Below are positions 55,950-64,000 of a DNA stretch of 64,000 nucleotides, piece by piece (positions within the stretch are counted from its first letter, which is position 1; every line of letters begins with the position of its first letter). The notes beneath the pieces are model-generated. The model did no database searches. It was not told the origin of the DNA and saw only the letters and a list, made by a program, of their open reading frames with translations. This DNA comes from Arthrobacter sp. MYb227 (lineage in GTDB: Bacteria > Actinomycetota > Actinomycetes > Actinomycetales > Micrococcaceae). The stretch covers positions 62,001 to 126,000 of the forward strand of contig NZ_PCPT01000001.1 in NCBI RefSeq assembly GCF_002975435.1, read 5' to 3'. The position numbers were made by a program, and so were the translations under genes.

Positions 55950-58900
55950 CTATGCTCCGATCAAGACCTTCTTCATATCCGCAAGATCAACGGTGCTATC
56001 GGCGAGCGCCGCAACTGCAGCATCATGGGTCACGATCACTACCGCACAATCCTTGAGTGCGACACGTAGGTCTGCAATCAGCTCGATTGCTTCATCGGCC
56101 CCGAGATGAGCTGTTGGCTCGTCAAGGAGCAGTACCTTGGAGCGGGCAACCAATGCTCGGGCAACTGCGAGTCGTTGGCGTTGTCCACCCGATAAGTGGT
56201 GTCCGCCCGAACCGATGCGCTCGTCGAGGCCCAAAGGCAGTGCTGCGTACCAGTCCCCCAATCCAACTTGGTTGATGACTGCGCATAGTTCGGTGTCGCT
56301 TGGTTGATCATCGAGGTTTCGGCCAAGTCCAAGGTTTGACCGAATGCTTGAGTCAAAGAGGTGTGCCTCTTGTGGGCACCACGAAATAGTTGCTAGGTCA
56401 TCGTCCTGAGCCGCTGCCCATTCCCCTGTACCGAGTTTGATCTGCAGCGTGCCTGATTGTGGAGGCAAGGCACCGAGGAAGGTGGCGAGCATTGTCGATT
56501 TGCCCGACCCAGATTCTCCGGTGATTCCTACCCATGTACCGGATTCGACCGCGACGTGTGCGTTTCCAAAAACCGAGGTGTCCTGTGTCCAGCCCGCTGT
56601 AACGTTCTCCAACCTGATTGACACCGGTGTTTCGGTTTTCTCGACTGGTGTGGTTGCGGTGGTAGTTCCCTGTTCGGTGTTTTCGGCTTCTTCGAGATTG
56701 ACCCAAACACGCTTGAGCACGTCATCGAGCTGTGGAAGCTGCTGCACCGAGGTGGCAGTGTTCGCGATGGGCTCCCCCAGAGCTAATAGCAACAGCCCGG
56801 CAACCGCAGCTGGTTCCCCCGCCCCGGTGGTTACTACTACTGCCATAACTGCGGCAAGGGCTGAGAGTAGTGCTGCTCCACCTTGGGCTAGCCCTGCTCC
56901 ACGTGCCGAGGCACGCAATACGGCTGTGGCTTTGGCATCTTCTCGAGCGAAGACGCTAAGTGCTGTATCTAGGGCGTTGTTGGCGCGCAGGTCATTTGCG
57001 GCTCGTAGCAAGGTGGGGACTCTAAAGCCTAACCAGATCCGGTGCTCGCTCACCGCAATGGTTGCCCGCTTTTCAACAGCCAAGACCGCCAGGGGAAGCA
57101 CCACGAGCGAAAGTACACCAAGTACTAAGGCAATCCAGAGTGCTTGCGGTGCCCAGAAGCCAATACCTATGGTGATAACAATCCAGGTAGCCACTCCCGC
57201 TACGGGCGGAACCAGCACGCGCGGTACCGCGTCGCGTACTTCATCAACCTCTGCGACGAGGTGACCCAATGCCGCACCCGAGCGGGTGATCTTTCCCCAC
57301 ATCTTCGGTTGGGCAACCAACGATTCCCAGAGTCGTTGGCGTAGGTTTCCGGAGAATCGGAGCACCGCGTCATGCACGCGAAGTTGTTCGGCATAGCGAA
57401 GTACCGAGCGGCCAACGCCGAAGGCGCGTACCCCCACGACTGCGACCATCAAGTGAAGCATGGGCGGTTGGTGGCTAGCTGTAACGATCAGCCACCCGGA
57501 GATTCCTGTGAGTCCCACTCCGAAGAGCGCCGAGAGCGTGGCAAGGAGTAGTCCTAGGCCCATACCACCGCGGAACCACGGCAGCGAACGCAAAATGGAC
57601 CAGTGCGCAAGGGAACGTTTTCCAACTGGCCGCTGAGTTTCCTGTCCAGGGCTGGCTTCAATGCTAGAAATGTCGTTGGTCAGTGCCTGCGCCGAGGCGG
57701 TAGCTGCGGTGTTGGTGTGTTCTGTTCTTAGTGTTTTTGCCAAGGTACGATCATGTGTGGCAACGAGCAGTGCGTAGCGAGTGCTCAGGTCTTTCAATGC
57801 CGTGCGGATCTTGGTTGCCGATACTTCATCGAGGTGAGCCGTTGGCTCATCGGCAAGGACGAGTTTCAGCTGTGGGTCCACGGCCGCTCGGGCCAGAACT
57901 CTGGCGACCGCGACCCTACGCAGTTCGCCGGGGCTGCAATCTACAAGATTCCGTTCAAGTAAATGAACTATGTTCGCGTCGCTAGCGATCTGGAAGAGCT
58001 TCTGCGCGTTCAATGCCCCACCGGCGTGCAAGGCAATTTCTTCGCTAACGCTCTGTTCTGTGAATTGTGGGTGCTGGGAGATCCAGCCAACGCATTGATC
58101 CTTGACCAAAATCTGGCCCTGAATATTTTCTTTGTTGAGCTGGCCTAGTACGGCATGTAATAGTGTGCTTTTGCCGGTACCGCTTGCTCCATCAAGAATG
58201 TAGGTTTCACCGTGTGCCAGTGTCAGGTTCAGTTCGCTAATAACAGGTTCTGCACGGTCTTGATGACGAACCCTGAGATTACGAATCTCCAGCACGTTGG
58301 AACTATTGAGCGTGAAATCGGCGTGCTGTGGCTGAGTCTGCTGATGTGAGCCAATGATGGTTTCGCTACGTTCAAGTGCTTCGACGCCATCTTCTGATGC
58401 GTGGTAAGCGGCGCCAAGTTCTCGAAGTGGTAGGTAGGCTTCGGGAGCTAGGATCAACGCCAGCAAGCCCGCCTCGAGTCCCATGTGTCCGTAGACCAGT
58501 CGTACACCAATGAATACGGCAACAACTGCCACGGAAATCGTTGCAATAAGTTCCAAGGCCAAGCCGGATAGAAACGCGGTGCGCAAAGTTTTCATGGTGC
58601 CCTGGCGGTAATCTTCCGAGACCTTGACCAGGGCTTGCCCCTTGCCCTTGGCTCTACGCAAACCAATGAGTGCTGGTAGTCCCTGGGCTAGTTCCAGCAA
58701 TTGGTTCGAAAGCTTATCGAGCCCCGCGGCAGCTGCCTTGACGCGCTCTACCGTATGTAAGCCAATCAGGATCATGAAGATGGGCACCAGTGGCAAGGTC
58801 AGCACAATGATCAGTGCCGAGACCCAGTCAGCTACCAAAACTCGAATGACGATCATCACCGGGATGATCGTTGCCGAAACTACTGCCGGAAGATACTTGG

Positions 58901-59282
58901 TGTAGTAGTTATCAAGCCCGTCTAGTCCACGACTTGCAAGTGCTGCCAAGGCACCGTGTTCCGGGCGGCCTTGTTCTGCAGTACCCGAGCCCTGCATGCC
59001 GGCTTCCATCAGACGCCCACGTAGGGTTTCCTTGGCACCGAGCCCTGCTCGCTGAGCAGCAAATTGGGTTCCCCAGACGGCCCCCGCACGTAAAAGCACG
59101 CCGCTGAGTCCAAGGACCAGTACACGCCGAACCTCGAGGTTCCCGGTTGCCGCAAGTTGTGAAATGCCGGTCGCCAGGGCATCGGCTATTAGCATCAGCC
59201 CAATGGCTTTGATTGCTGCTAGGCCGGCAAGCAGGGCAAGAACTGTCCGGGATCCGGTCCCTGCGGGAAGTACGGGTTTCAT
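55950..59282 (-). CDS. cydDC: CydD-CydC fused thiol ABC exporter
   Basis: A 1110-aa fusion of two ABC half-transporters that normally form the CydDC heterodimer exporting glutathione/cysteine-type thiols and needed for cytochrome bd assembly. Half 1: membrane domain, Walker A GASGTGKST (near residue 365), a variant signature CSPGELRR, DEPTAHLD. Half 2 starts near residue 560: Walker A GESGSGKST, LSGGQRQR, DEPTAHLG. ATG 59282 is chosen. It follows cydA and cydB in one operon. The exported thiol in a mycothiol producer is unknown. Confidence 0.94.
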   Translation of the reverse strand: MKPVLPAGTGSRTVLALLAGLAAIKAIGLMLIADALATGISQLAATGNLEVRRVLVLGLSGVLLRAGAVWGTQFAAQRAGLGAKETLRGRLMEAGMQGSGTAEQGRPEHGALAALASRGLDGLDNYYTKYLPAVVSATIIPVMIVIRVLVADWVSALIIVLTLPLVPIFMILIGLHTVERVKAAAAGLDKLSNQLLELAQGLPALIGLRRAKGKGQALVKVSEDYRQGTMKTLRTAFLSGLALELIATISVAVVAVFIGVRLVYGHMGLEAGLLALILAPEAYLPLRELGAAYHASEDGVEALERSETIIGSHQQTQPQHADFTLNSSNVLEIRNLRVRHQDRAEPVISELNLTLAHGETYILDGASGTGKSTLLHAVLGQLNKENIQGQILVKDQCVGWISQHPQFTEQSVSEEIALHAGGALNAQKLFQIASDANIVHLLERNLVDCSPGELRRVAVARVLARAAVDPQLKLVLADEPTAHLDEVSATKIRTALKDLSTRYALLVATHDRTLAKTLRTEHTNTAATASAQALTNDISSIEASPGQETQRPVGKRSLAHWSILRSLPWFRGGMGLGLLLATLSALFGVGLTGISGWLIVTASHQPPMLHLMVAVVGVRAFGVGRSVLRYAEQLRVHDAVLRFSGNLRQRLWESLVAQPKMWGKITRSGAALGHLVAEVDEVRDAVPRVLVPPVAGVATWIVITIGIGFWAPQALWIALVLGVLSLVVLPLAVLAVEKRATIAVSEHRIWLGFRVPTLLRAANDLRANNALDTALSVFAREDAKATAVLRASARGAGLAQGGAALLSALAAVMAVVVTTGAGEPAAVAGLLLLALGEPIANTATSVQQLPQLDDVLKRVWVNLEEAENTEQGTTTATTPVEKTETPVSIRLENVTAGWTQDTSVFGNAHVAVESGTWVGITGESGSGKSTMLATFLGALPPQSGTLQIKLGTGEWAAAQDDDLATISWCPQEAHLFDSSIRSNLGLGRNLDDQPSDTELCAVINQVGLGDWYAALPLGLDERIGSGGHHLSGGQRQRLAVARALVARSKVLLLDEPTAHLGADEAIELIADLRVALKDCAVVIVTHDAAVAALADSTVDLADMKKVLIGA

Positions 59283-59324
59283 GAAGAATTTTGTTCTTTC
59301 ATTTTGGCCCGCGTATCCGGGCAA

Positions 59325-59361
59325 ACTTCCCGATACCCCGGTGGGGGGGGTATCGGGAAGT
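59325..59361 (-). promoter_or_regulatory. 15-bp perfect hairpin between cydB and cydDC
   Basis: ACTTCCCGATACCCC (59325-59339) pairs with GGGGTATCGGGAAGT (59347-59361), with a run of eight G in the right arm. The T-run in the transcribed direction is only TTT. It probably lowers read-through into cydDC or marks an RNA processing site, setting subunit ratios. Confidence 0.6.
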
Positions 59362-59369
59362 CATTGCAA

Positions 59370-60392
59370 TTAGACGATTGACTGAACTACGTGCGCTTCT
59401 GGAATATGCGATTCCTTGATGCGCTTACGGAACACCCAATAGGACCATGACTGGTAGGCAAGAACCATGGGTACACCGAATGCGGCAACAATACTCATGA
59501 GTTTGAGCGTGTATGGCGTGGAGGATGCGTTGAACACCGTGAGGTTGTATGCCGCATCAATCGTGGAGGGCAGGACGTTCGGGTAGGCGGCAATGAAGAT
59601 TGTCGCAACACCGGCAATCAGGAACACTCCGAGGGCTATAAAGGTGCGCACTTCTCGATTCTTCGTTGCTGCCTTCCATGCGAAGAGCAAGACGATCACT
59701 GCCAAGGCCAATGGAATCAGGGCGATTCCCGAGGCGTTGAGAATGACCACGGCGATGGCCCAGCCTGCCAACGGGAGCAGTGCTACAGGTAGCCAGCGTG
59801 CCAGCAATTTACCAGCCCGAACTCGGATATCACCATCTGTTTTCAGGGTGAGGAAGGCAAGCGCATGGATCAGGCAGAAGGCTACTACGCCAAGGCCACC
59901 GAGTACCGCGTACATATTAAACCAGGAGAATGCTCCACCAACACGGTCTCCATTGGCATTCAGCGGAAGGCCGGTGGTGCTCAAAGCGAGCATTGCACCA
60001 ACACCGAATGCTGCAACGAATGAGCCAAGTGCGATGGCCCAGTCCCAGAAGTTCCGGGCGGCTTCGGTGCGGGACTTACCGCGGTATTCGAAAGAAACTG
60101 CGCGGAAGATCAGCGCGATCAACACCAGTACCAACGGAACGTAGAGTGCCGAGAACAGCGATGCGTACCAGTAAGGGAAAGCGGCAAAGGTTGCACCGCC
60201 CGCCGTCAGAAGCCAGACTTCGTTGCCGTCCCAGACCGGGCCAACGGTGTTGAGTAGGACTCGACGTTGTTTGTCGTTTTTTGCAAAGGTCTTCATAAGC
60301 ATTCCGACGCCAAGGTCGAAACCCTCAAGGAAGAGGTAGCCGATCCAGAGTACGGCAATCAGGATGAACCACAGAGTGGGTAAGAAATCCAC
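59370..60392 (-). CDS. cydB: Cytochrome bd ubiquinol/menaquinol oxidase subunit II
   Basis: A 340-aa membrane protein with about eight segments, starting MDFLPTLWFILIAVLWIGYLF-like and carrying GFDLGVGML and GPVWDGNEVWLLTAGGATFAAFP, both classic CydB signatures. It forms the oxidase with CydA. It starts 27 bases after the cydA stop. Confidence 0.96.
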   Translation of the reverse strand: MDFLPTLWFILIAVLWIGYLFLEGFDLGVGMLMKTFAKNDKQRRVLLNTVGPVWDGNEVWLLTAGGATFAAFPYWYASLFSALYVPLVLVLIALIFRAVSFEYRGKSRTEAARNFWDWAIALGSFVAAFGVGAMLALSTTGLPLNANGDRVGGAFSWFNMYAVLGGLGVVAFCLIHALAFLTLKTDGDIRVRAGKLLARWLPVALLPLAGWAIAVVILNASGIALIPLALAVIVLLFAWKAATKNREVRTFIALGVFLIAGVATIFIAAYPNVLPSTIDAAYNLTVFNASSTPYTLKLMSIVAAFGVPMVLAYQSWSYWVFRKRIKESHIPEAHVVQSIV

Positions 60393-60419
60393 GTTTATTC
60401 CTCTCTTGAATCAGTGTCG

Positions 60420-61997
60420 TTAGTAAGCGAAGGAGAGCACGTCATCGTCTTTTTTGTGCTTATCGTCGGGATGTTCGGTGAGTTCTGGCATAGCTGATCC
60501 AACACCGCCACGGATGTAGCGGGTCAATAGGACGACCTCGACCACCAGCAGTACCGCGTAAACAAGCGTCAGTGCGATCAATGAGAAGAGCATCTCCCCC
60601 GCGCTGACTCCTGGGGAGACTGCGGCTGCTGTGTACATGAAGACTTGATCAATACCTTCAAAGCTGGGATTTGGTGCCACCACGAAGGGTTGACGTCCCA
60701 TCTCGGTGAAGATCCAGCCTGCGGAGTTTGCCCCAAAGGGCGCGAGCATTCCAAAAAGGGCAAGGCGTGAGAGCCATTTGCTCTGCGGCACCGTTCCCTT
60801 GCGTGTCAGCCATAGGGCAACTCCCGCGGCTACCGCGGAGAGACCACCTAGGGTGATCATCAGACGGAACCCCCAGTAGGTGACGGCCATAACCGGTACA
60901 TAGTCGATTTCTGTTCCGGCCCGGTCGCCATACATGGGGTCATTCGGAATATGGGTTCCGTATTTTTCCTGGTACTCAGGAACCAGGGTATTGACACCCT
61001 TGATTTCTGTAGTGAAATCATTGTGTGCCAAGAATGAAAGCAGGCCTGGAAGCTCCCAGACGGCAACCATGTCATCGCAGGTGGTTTTCCCCGGTGAGCT
61101 CAGATCACCAATGGAAAGGACAGAGAAGCCGGTGCCGTCATGGCAGGCGGCTTCGGCTGCGGCCATTTTCATTGGCTGCTGTTCAAACATGAGTTGTGCT
61201 TGGGCATGACCGGAGAAGGCGACGCCCAGGAAAGATACGAGTGCTACTGCCGAACCAATGCGCAGGGATTTGATCCAGACGTTGTAATCGGTCTTATCGC
61301 GATTTTTACCCAACGTAGCGCTCTCACCAATGATGACTCGACCGTTTGCATCAACGCTGTCGATCCCTGCACTGCGACGCTTGTAAAGGTGATACCAGGA
61401 GATGCCAAGCAGGAATCCGCCGGCCACCGCGAAGGCGCCAAAGATGGTGTGTGGGAAGGTAACCATTGCTGTGTTATTTGTAAACACGGCCCAGGCGTCG
61501 GTCATGACGGCGCGGCCGTCAACGATTTCGGTTCCGACCGGGTGCTGCATCCAGGAGTTGGCTACCAAAATGAAGTATGCCGACAGCGTGGCTGCAAGTG
61601 TTGCGCACCAAATGGTTGCCAGGTGGACGCGCTTGGGTAGCCGGTCCCAACCGAAGATCCATAATCCCAGGAAGGTAGATTCGACGAAGAACGCCAGCAA
61701 GGCTTCCATGGCAAGTGGTGCACCAAAGACGTCACCAACAAAGCGACTGTATTCACTCCAGGCCATACCGAATTGGAATTCTTGGACGATGCCCGTGGCG
61801 ACACCCATGATGAAGTTAATGAGGAAAAGCTTTCCCCAGAACTTGGTCATGCGGAGGTATTCATCCTTGCCAGTCCGGTGCCAGGCTGTTTGCATCACCG
61901 CCACCACTATTCCCAGACCGATGGTCAGGGGAACCATGAGGAAGTGATAAACGGTGGTGATGCCAAATTGCCATCTGGCTATTTCGAGCGGGTCCAC
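60420..61997 (-). CDS. cydA: Cytochrome bd quinol oxidase subunit I
   Basis: A 525-aa haem-bearing subunit that oxidises quinol and reduces O2 with high affinity. Features: RWQFGITTVYHFL (haem b595 His), EFQFGMAWSEYSRFVGDVFG and WIFTEMGRQPFV. I chose GTG 61997 (MDPLEIARWQFG) because AAAGG lies 6-7 bases upstream and the protein then begins like known CydA; the ATG pair at 62015/62018 lacks a ribosome binding site. First gene of cydA-cydB-cydDC; its promoter carries two operator-like repeats. Confidence 0.96.
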   Translation of the reverse strand: MDPLEIARWQFGITTVYHFLMVPLTIGLGIVVAVMQTAWHRTGKDEYLRMTKFWGKLFLINFIMGVATGIVQEFQFGMAWSEYSRFVGDVFGAPLAMEALLAFFVESTFLGLWIFGWDRLPKRVHLATIWCATLAATLSAYFILVANSWMQHPVGTEIVDGRAVMTDAWAVFTNNTAMVTFPHTIFGAFAVAGGFLLGISWYHLYKRRSAGIDSVDANGRVIIGESATLGKNRDKTDYNVWIKSLRIGSAVALVSFLGVAFSGHAQAQLMFEQQPMKMAAAEAACHDGTGFSVLSIGDLSSPGKTTCDDMVAVWELPGLLSFLAHNDFTTEIKGVNTLVPEYQEKYGTHIPNDPMYGDRAGTEIDYVPVMAVTYWGFRLMITLGGLSAVAAGVALWLTRKGTVPQSKWLSRLALFGMLAPFGANSAGWIFTEMGRQPFVVAPNPSFEGIDQVFMYTAAAVSPGVSAGEMLFSLIALTLVYAVLLVVEVVLLTRYIRGGVGSAMPELTEHPDDKHKKDDDVLSFAY

Positions 61998-62046
61998 GAC
62001 CGACCTTTCAACCATCATCAGTCCGGAACGTCCGGACCTGAGATCC

Positions 62047-62101
62047 AACTTCTACGTCTCGTAGAAGTTCATTTCTACCCACTGTAGAACATTTTCCTCA
62101 A
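62047..62101 (-). promoter_or_regulatory. cydA promoter with two TTCTAC-N5-GTAGAA operators
   Basis: Operator 1 at 62047-62069 has perfect 10-bp arms around a 3-base centre; operator 2 at 62073-62089 has TTCTAC-N5-GTAGAA. Centres are 23 bp apart. On the minus strand, TTGAGG (62101-62096) and TAGAAA (62077-62072) with an 18-base spacer make a promoter whose -10 lies in operator 2 and whose start point falls in operator 1. This is the layout of repression. The CTAC...GTAG symmetry resembles BlaI/MecI-type sites. Confidence 0.68.
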
Positions 62102-62128
62102 ACACTGTAAACTTGGGTTAGCGAAAGG

Positions 62129-62181
62129 TTCGAAACACCTGACGCCGAACACTGCGCATCATGCCGTGTTCATGTTTCGAA
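62129..62181 (+). promoter_or_regulatory. Nested inverted repeats in the blaI-like leader
   Basis: TTCGAAACA (62129-62137) pairs with TGTTTCGAA (62173-62181), and inside it GAACAC (62147-62152) pairs with GTGTTC (62166-62171). It ends just before AGGA and the TTG start at 62199. It may be a leader hairpin or a second operator. Confidence 0.4.
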
Positions 62182-62198
62182 TGTGTTAGGAAATTAGA

Positions 62199-62573
62199 TT
62201 GGCCACTCTTGGCGACCTTGAACGATCAGTAATGGATCTTCTTTGGGACTCGGTACCCCCCCTCACGGCCAACGAACTACGCGATAAGCTCGCCGAACCC
62301 GGTGACGTCGCAGGTAAAGAACTTGCAGTGACCACGGTTCTCACCGTCCTTGCACGTTTAGAAAAAAAGGGCCTCGTTGCCCGCGAACGCGATATTCGTC
62401 CACACCGCTACACCTCGGTTACTAGCCGTGAAGAACACACAGTTGCTCTCATGAATGAAGCACTTGGCACCGTCTTGGATCGCGAAGCAGTGCTGGCACG
62501 ATTCATTGGCGGCATATCCGCCGAAGAAGCGCAGTCATTGCGTCAACTTCTAGACTCGCCGCACAACGCCTAA
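62199..62573 (+). CDS. BlaI/MecI/CopY-family transcriptional repressor
   Basis: A 124-aa winged-helix repressor. The N-terminal DNA-binding domain holds LERSVMDLLWDSVPPLTANEL and VTTVLTVLARLEKKGLVARE, both typical of BlaI. The start is TTG 62199 with AGGA 8 bases upstream. Family members dimerise on CTAC/GTAG-type palindromes and are inactivated by cleavage by a BlaR1 protease. An M56 peptidase gene follows 24 bases later, and candidate sites lie in the divergent cydA promoter. Confidence 0.92.
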   Translation: MATLGDLERSVMDLLWDSVPPLTANELRDKLAEPGDVAGKELAVTTVLTVLARLEKKGLVARERDIRPHRYTSVTSREEHTVALMNEALGTVLDREAVLARFIGGISAEEAQSLRQLLDSPHNA

Positions 62574-62597
62574 GCGCTCCCCTAACGGCCGAGCGCG

Positions 62598-63557
62598 GTG
62601 CTGCTGACCTCATACATCTTGGCGGGCTTGGCCATCTTATTGGCATGGCCTATACCCGTCATGCTTTCGCGTGCCCGCTGGAGCACGCGTTCGCCATTTG
62701 CGGCAATGATTCTCTGGCAGTCGATCGCACTGGCAGGTGGCCTGTCGATGATCGGCGCACTGCTTTTTTGGGGGTTGAACCCCATGGGCAATACGCTCAT
62801 CTCCTCGTTGATCTCGGGCGTAAAGCTCGTACTAGGTGACCCGAACGTCAATTCCCCAGGAACCGTACACATCTTTGCCTTGAGTACAGCGGCATTGCTG
62901 GGATTTCACCTGGTGCTGACATTGATTCGGGCGGCATGGCGAATTACCAGACAACGAGCCAAACACCGGCACATCCTCTCCCTCCTTTCGGAGAAATCCC
63001 CCACCGACCCAACAACGTTAGTTTTGGATCATGAAACGCCGGTAGCATACTGTTTGCCAAGTTTCAGTGGCTCTGTCACCGTTCTATCCCGTGGCCTCGT
63101 TAAACAACTGACCGAAGACGAGTTACGTGCGGTCATGGCCCACGAACGCGCCCACCTCGATCAGCGGCACGATCTATTGTTGCTGGCCTTTACCTCCTGG
63201 AATGATGCACTGCCTTGGCTCCCAACCTCAAAATTGTCCTTGGCTGCGGTTCAGGAGCTAGTCGAAATGCTTGCCGACGATGCCGCCTTACGCGAAGTTG
63301 AACCAAAGACGCTTTTGCGGGCCTTATTGACCGTGGCAACCGGGGCGCTTGGCGCACCCGCCACACCCAATGCCGCACTGCCCCCGGAGGGAGCCCCGGG
63401 AGGCCCCACCGAGGAGTTGTCATCACGCAGGCTCAAGCGCTTACTCACCGTTCAACCACAACTCGGTGGTGGCCTGCGCGCCACGATTATCGCAGGCGCC
63501 TTGTTCTTAATAGCTCTTCCTACCACGCTGGTTATTGTCCCCGGATTCTTTGAGTAG
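62598..63557 (+). CDS. BlaR-like M56 membrane metallopeptidase without sensor domain
   Basis: A 319-aa membrane protease. Membrane segments lie near residues 3-22, 34-62, 90-112 and 295-315. HERAH at 182-186 is the zinc motif, with EMLADDAAL downstream giving the third ligand. BlaR1 proteins also carry a ~250-aa penicillin-binding sensor at the C-terminus; it is absent here, so the signal is not a beta-lactam by that route. Start at GTG 62598. It is expected to cleave or control the BlaI-like protein encoded upstream. Confidence 0.9.
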   Translation: MLLTSYILAGLAILLAWPIPVMLSRARWSTRSPFAAMILWQSIALAGGLSMIGALLFWGLNPMGNTLISSLISGVKLVLGDPNVNSPGTVHIFALSTAALLGFHLVLTLIRAAWRITRQRAKHRHILSLLSEKSPTDPTTLVLDHETPVAYCLPSFSGSVTVLSRGLVKQLTEDELRAVMAHERAHLDQRHDLLLLAFTSWNDALPWLPTSKLSLAAVQELVEMLADDAALREVEPKTLLRALLTVATGALGAPATPNAALPPEGAPGGPTEELSSRRLKRLLTVQPQLGGGLRATIIAGALFLIALPTTLVIVPGFFE

Positions 63558-63622
63558 CCGCTAACTTCACTGCCGCGACACAGAATAGTTGCGAACCAAC
63601 CGCGAACGACTCAAACGCAGTC

Positions 63623-63745
63623 TCAGTATTCGGCTCCGGAATCGAAGAATACCGATAATCCGCCGGAGAGCAAGAAGCCGCCCAAAAGAACTATGGCTAC
63701 GGTAATGCATGAAATGGTCACAACCATTTTCTTATGCTCGGTCAT
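63623..63745 (-). CDS. 40-residue single-pass membrane protein
   Basis: Starts MTEHKKMVVTISC, has one hydrophobic segment (about residues 8-33) and ends DSGAEY. AGAAGGA lies 4 bases before the ATG, a good ribosome binding site. It is convergent with the M56 peptidase gene, which ends 65 bases away. Function unknown; it is below the size cut-off of most gene callers. It is not obviously CydX-like and is on the far side of the regulator pair from cydAB. Confidence 0.6.
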   Translation of the reverse strand: MTEHKKMVVTISCITVAIVLLGGFLLSGGLSVFFDSGAEY

Positions 63746-64000
63746 TTGTTCCTTCTTATTTATTCTGCTGGATCATTTTTTGTACTCAAACGCGTACGAC
63801 TAGCGGTTCCGCATGGTGCTTTCTCGGTACGTTCGAAGGGCATACCCAAGAAGCGTACTCAATACCCACGAGCACCGCTTATTTCATTCGTTCCTCTACG
63901 TTTCGCTGAGGCTTCCTCCACGAGTTAAAGCCTCGCCAGGATTTGTTTGAAACACTAAAGGTGTGGCAGATTTTCATCAGAAAACCTGCCACACCTTTAG
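63746..64000. other. Right-edge intergenic region with terminator-like repeat
   Basis: 255 bases without a convincing gene; a 64-codon frame on the plus strand lacks a ribosome binding site and family features. At the very end CTAAAGGTGTGGCAG (63955-63969) pairs exactly with 63986-64000 around a 16-base loop, probably the terminator of a minus- or plus-strand gene outside the window. Confidence 0.5.

Noticed and set aside
63734-63928. 64-codon plus-strand frame near the right edge
   Set aside because: No ribosome binding site, unusual composition, and it overlaps the start and ribosome binding site of the better-supported 40-aa minus-strand gene.

Overview
This window looks like the chromosome of an actinobacterium close to Micrococcaceae (Arthrobacter/Glutamicibacter type). 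The reasons are the gene families and their order: mycothiol-linked enzymes (an ArsC with a CNTNGGKS loop and a DinB-like maleylpyruvate isomerase-type protein), actinobacterial DUF3000, DUF3093, DUF3159, DUF3710, DUF4193, DUF5998 and DUF6421 proteins, SepH, and a TrmA-like / APC permease / CeoB-CeoC / DUF3159 / OB-fold / DUF3710 / dut / DUF3093 / DUF4193 / SepH block that, from memory, matches the Rv2689c to Rv2700 neighbourhood of Mycobacterium tuberculosis. GTG and TTG starts are common, and gene pairs often end in very long, near-perfect terminator stems.

Layout. 1-2.3 kb (minus): fmt (cut by the left edge), def and a PD-(D/E)XK nuclease-like gene. 2.5-3.2 kb: six tRNA genes, Gly-Cys-Val-Gly-Val-Gly, containing a recent Val-Gly duplication. 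3.5-5 kb: a small MT0933-type protein and a BenE transporter. 5.1-10.2 kb: zapE, a rhodanese/SufE sulfur-transfer pair, a YbaK-type deacylase, a membrane-anchored hydrolase and msrB. 10.4-13.8 kb: a DUF6421 / SDR / threonine-aldolase-like cluster of unknown function. 13.9-19.5 kb: DUF3000, an RNase D-like gene and fadA-fadB. 19.6-20.6 kb: two tandem Rieske lipoproteins. 20.8-21.5 kb: an isochorismatase-family gene broken by a 7-bp tandem duplication. 21.5-25.8 kb: a hypothetical gene, an aldo/keto reductase, a long-type argG and a mycothiol-enzyme-like protein. 25.9-29.3 kb (minus): dxs, DUF402 and two uncharacterised genes. 29.6-32 kb: a DUF2975-like membrane protein with an overlapping YozG-like regulator, a mycothiol-type arsC, a hypothetical gene and an unlisted 52-residue membrane protein. 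32.2-34.9 kb: aconitase with an inverted repeat upstream. 35-45 kb: RNA methyltransferase, a KimA-like potassium permease and the conserved block above. 45.3-52.8 kb: a phosphodiesterase-like gene, DUF5998, a GNAT/acyl-CoA-ligase fusion and parC. 52.9-55.9 kb: GNAT, an aminoglycoside-phosphotransferase-like gene interrupted by an in-frame TGA, GrpB and DUF1990. 55.9-63.7 kb: cydA-cydB-cydDC with a divergent BlaI-type repressor and BlaR-like M56 peptidase, and an unlisted 40-residue membrane protein.

Functional logic. Three regions stand out. The cyd operon carries two copies of an inverted repeat over its predicted promoter and lies next to a BlaI/M56 pair that has no beta-lactam sensor domain, which suggests proteolytic derepression of cytochrome bd. 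A KimA-like permease is divergent from two TrkA-type RCK proteins, which suggests one potassium module. The DUF6421 protein has an HDxxH motif followed by EExRxD, which resembles a gluzincin metal site with the catalytic Glu changed to Asp. I saw no CRISPR array, insertion sequence, prophage, rRNA or origin of replication.
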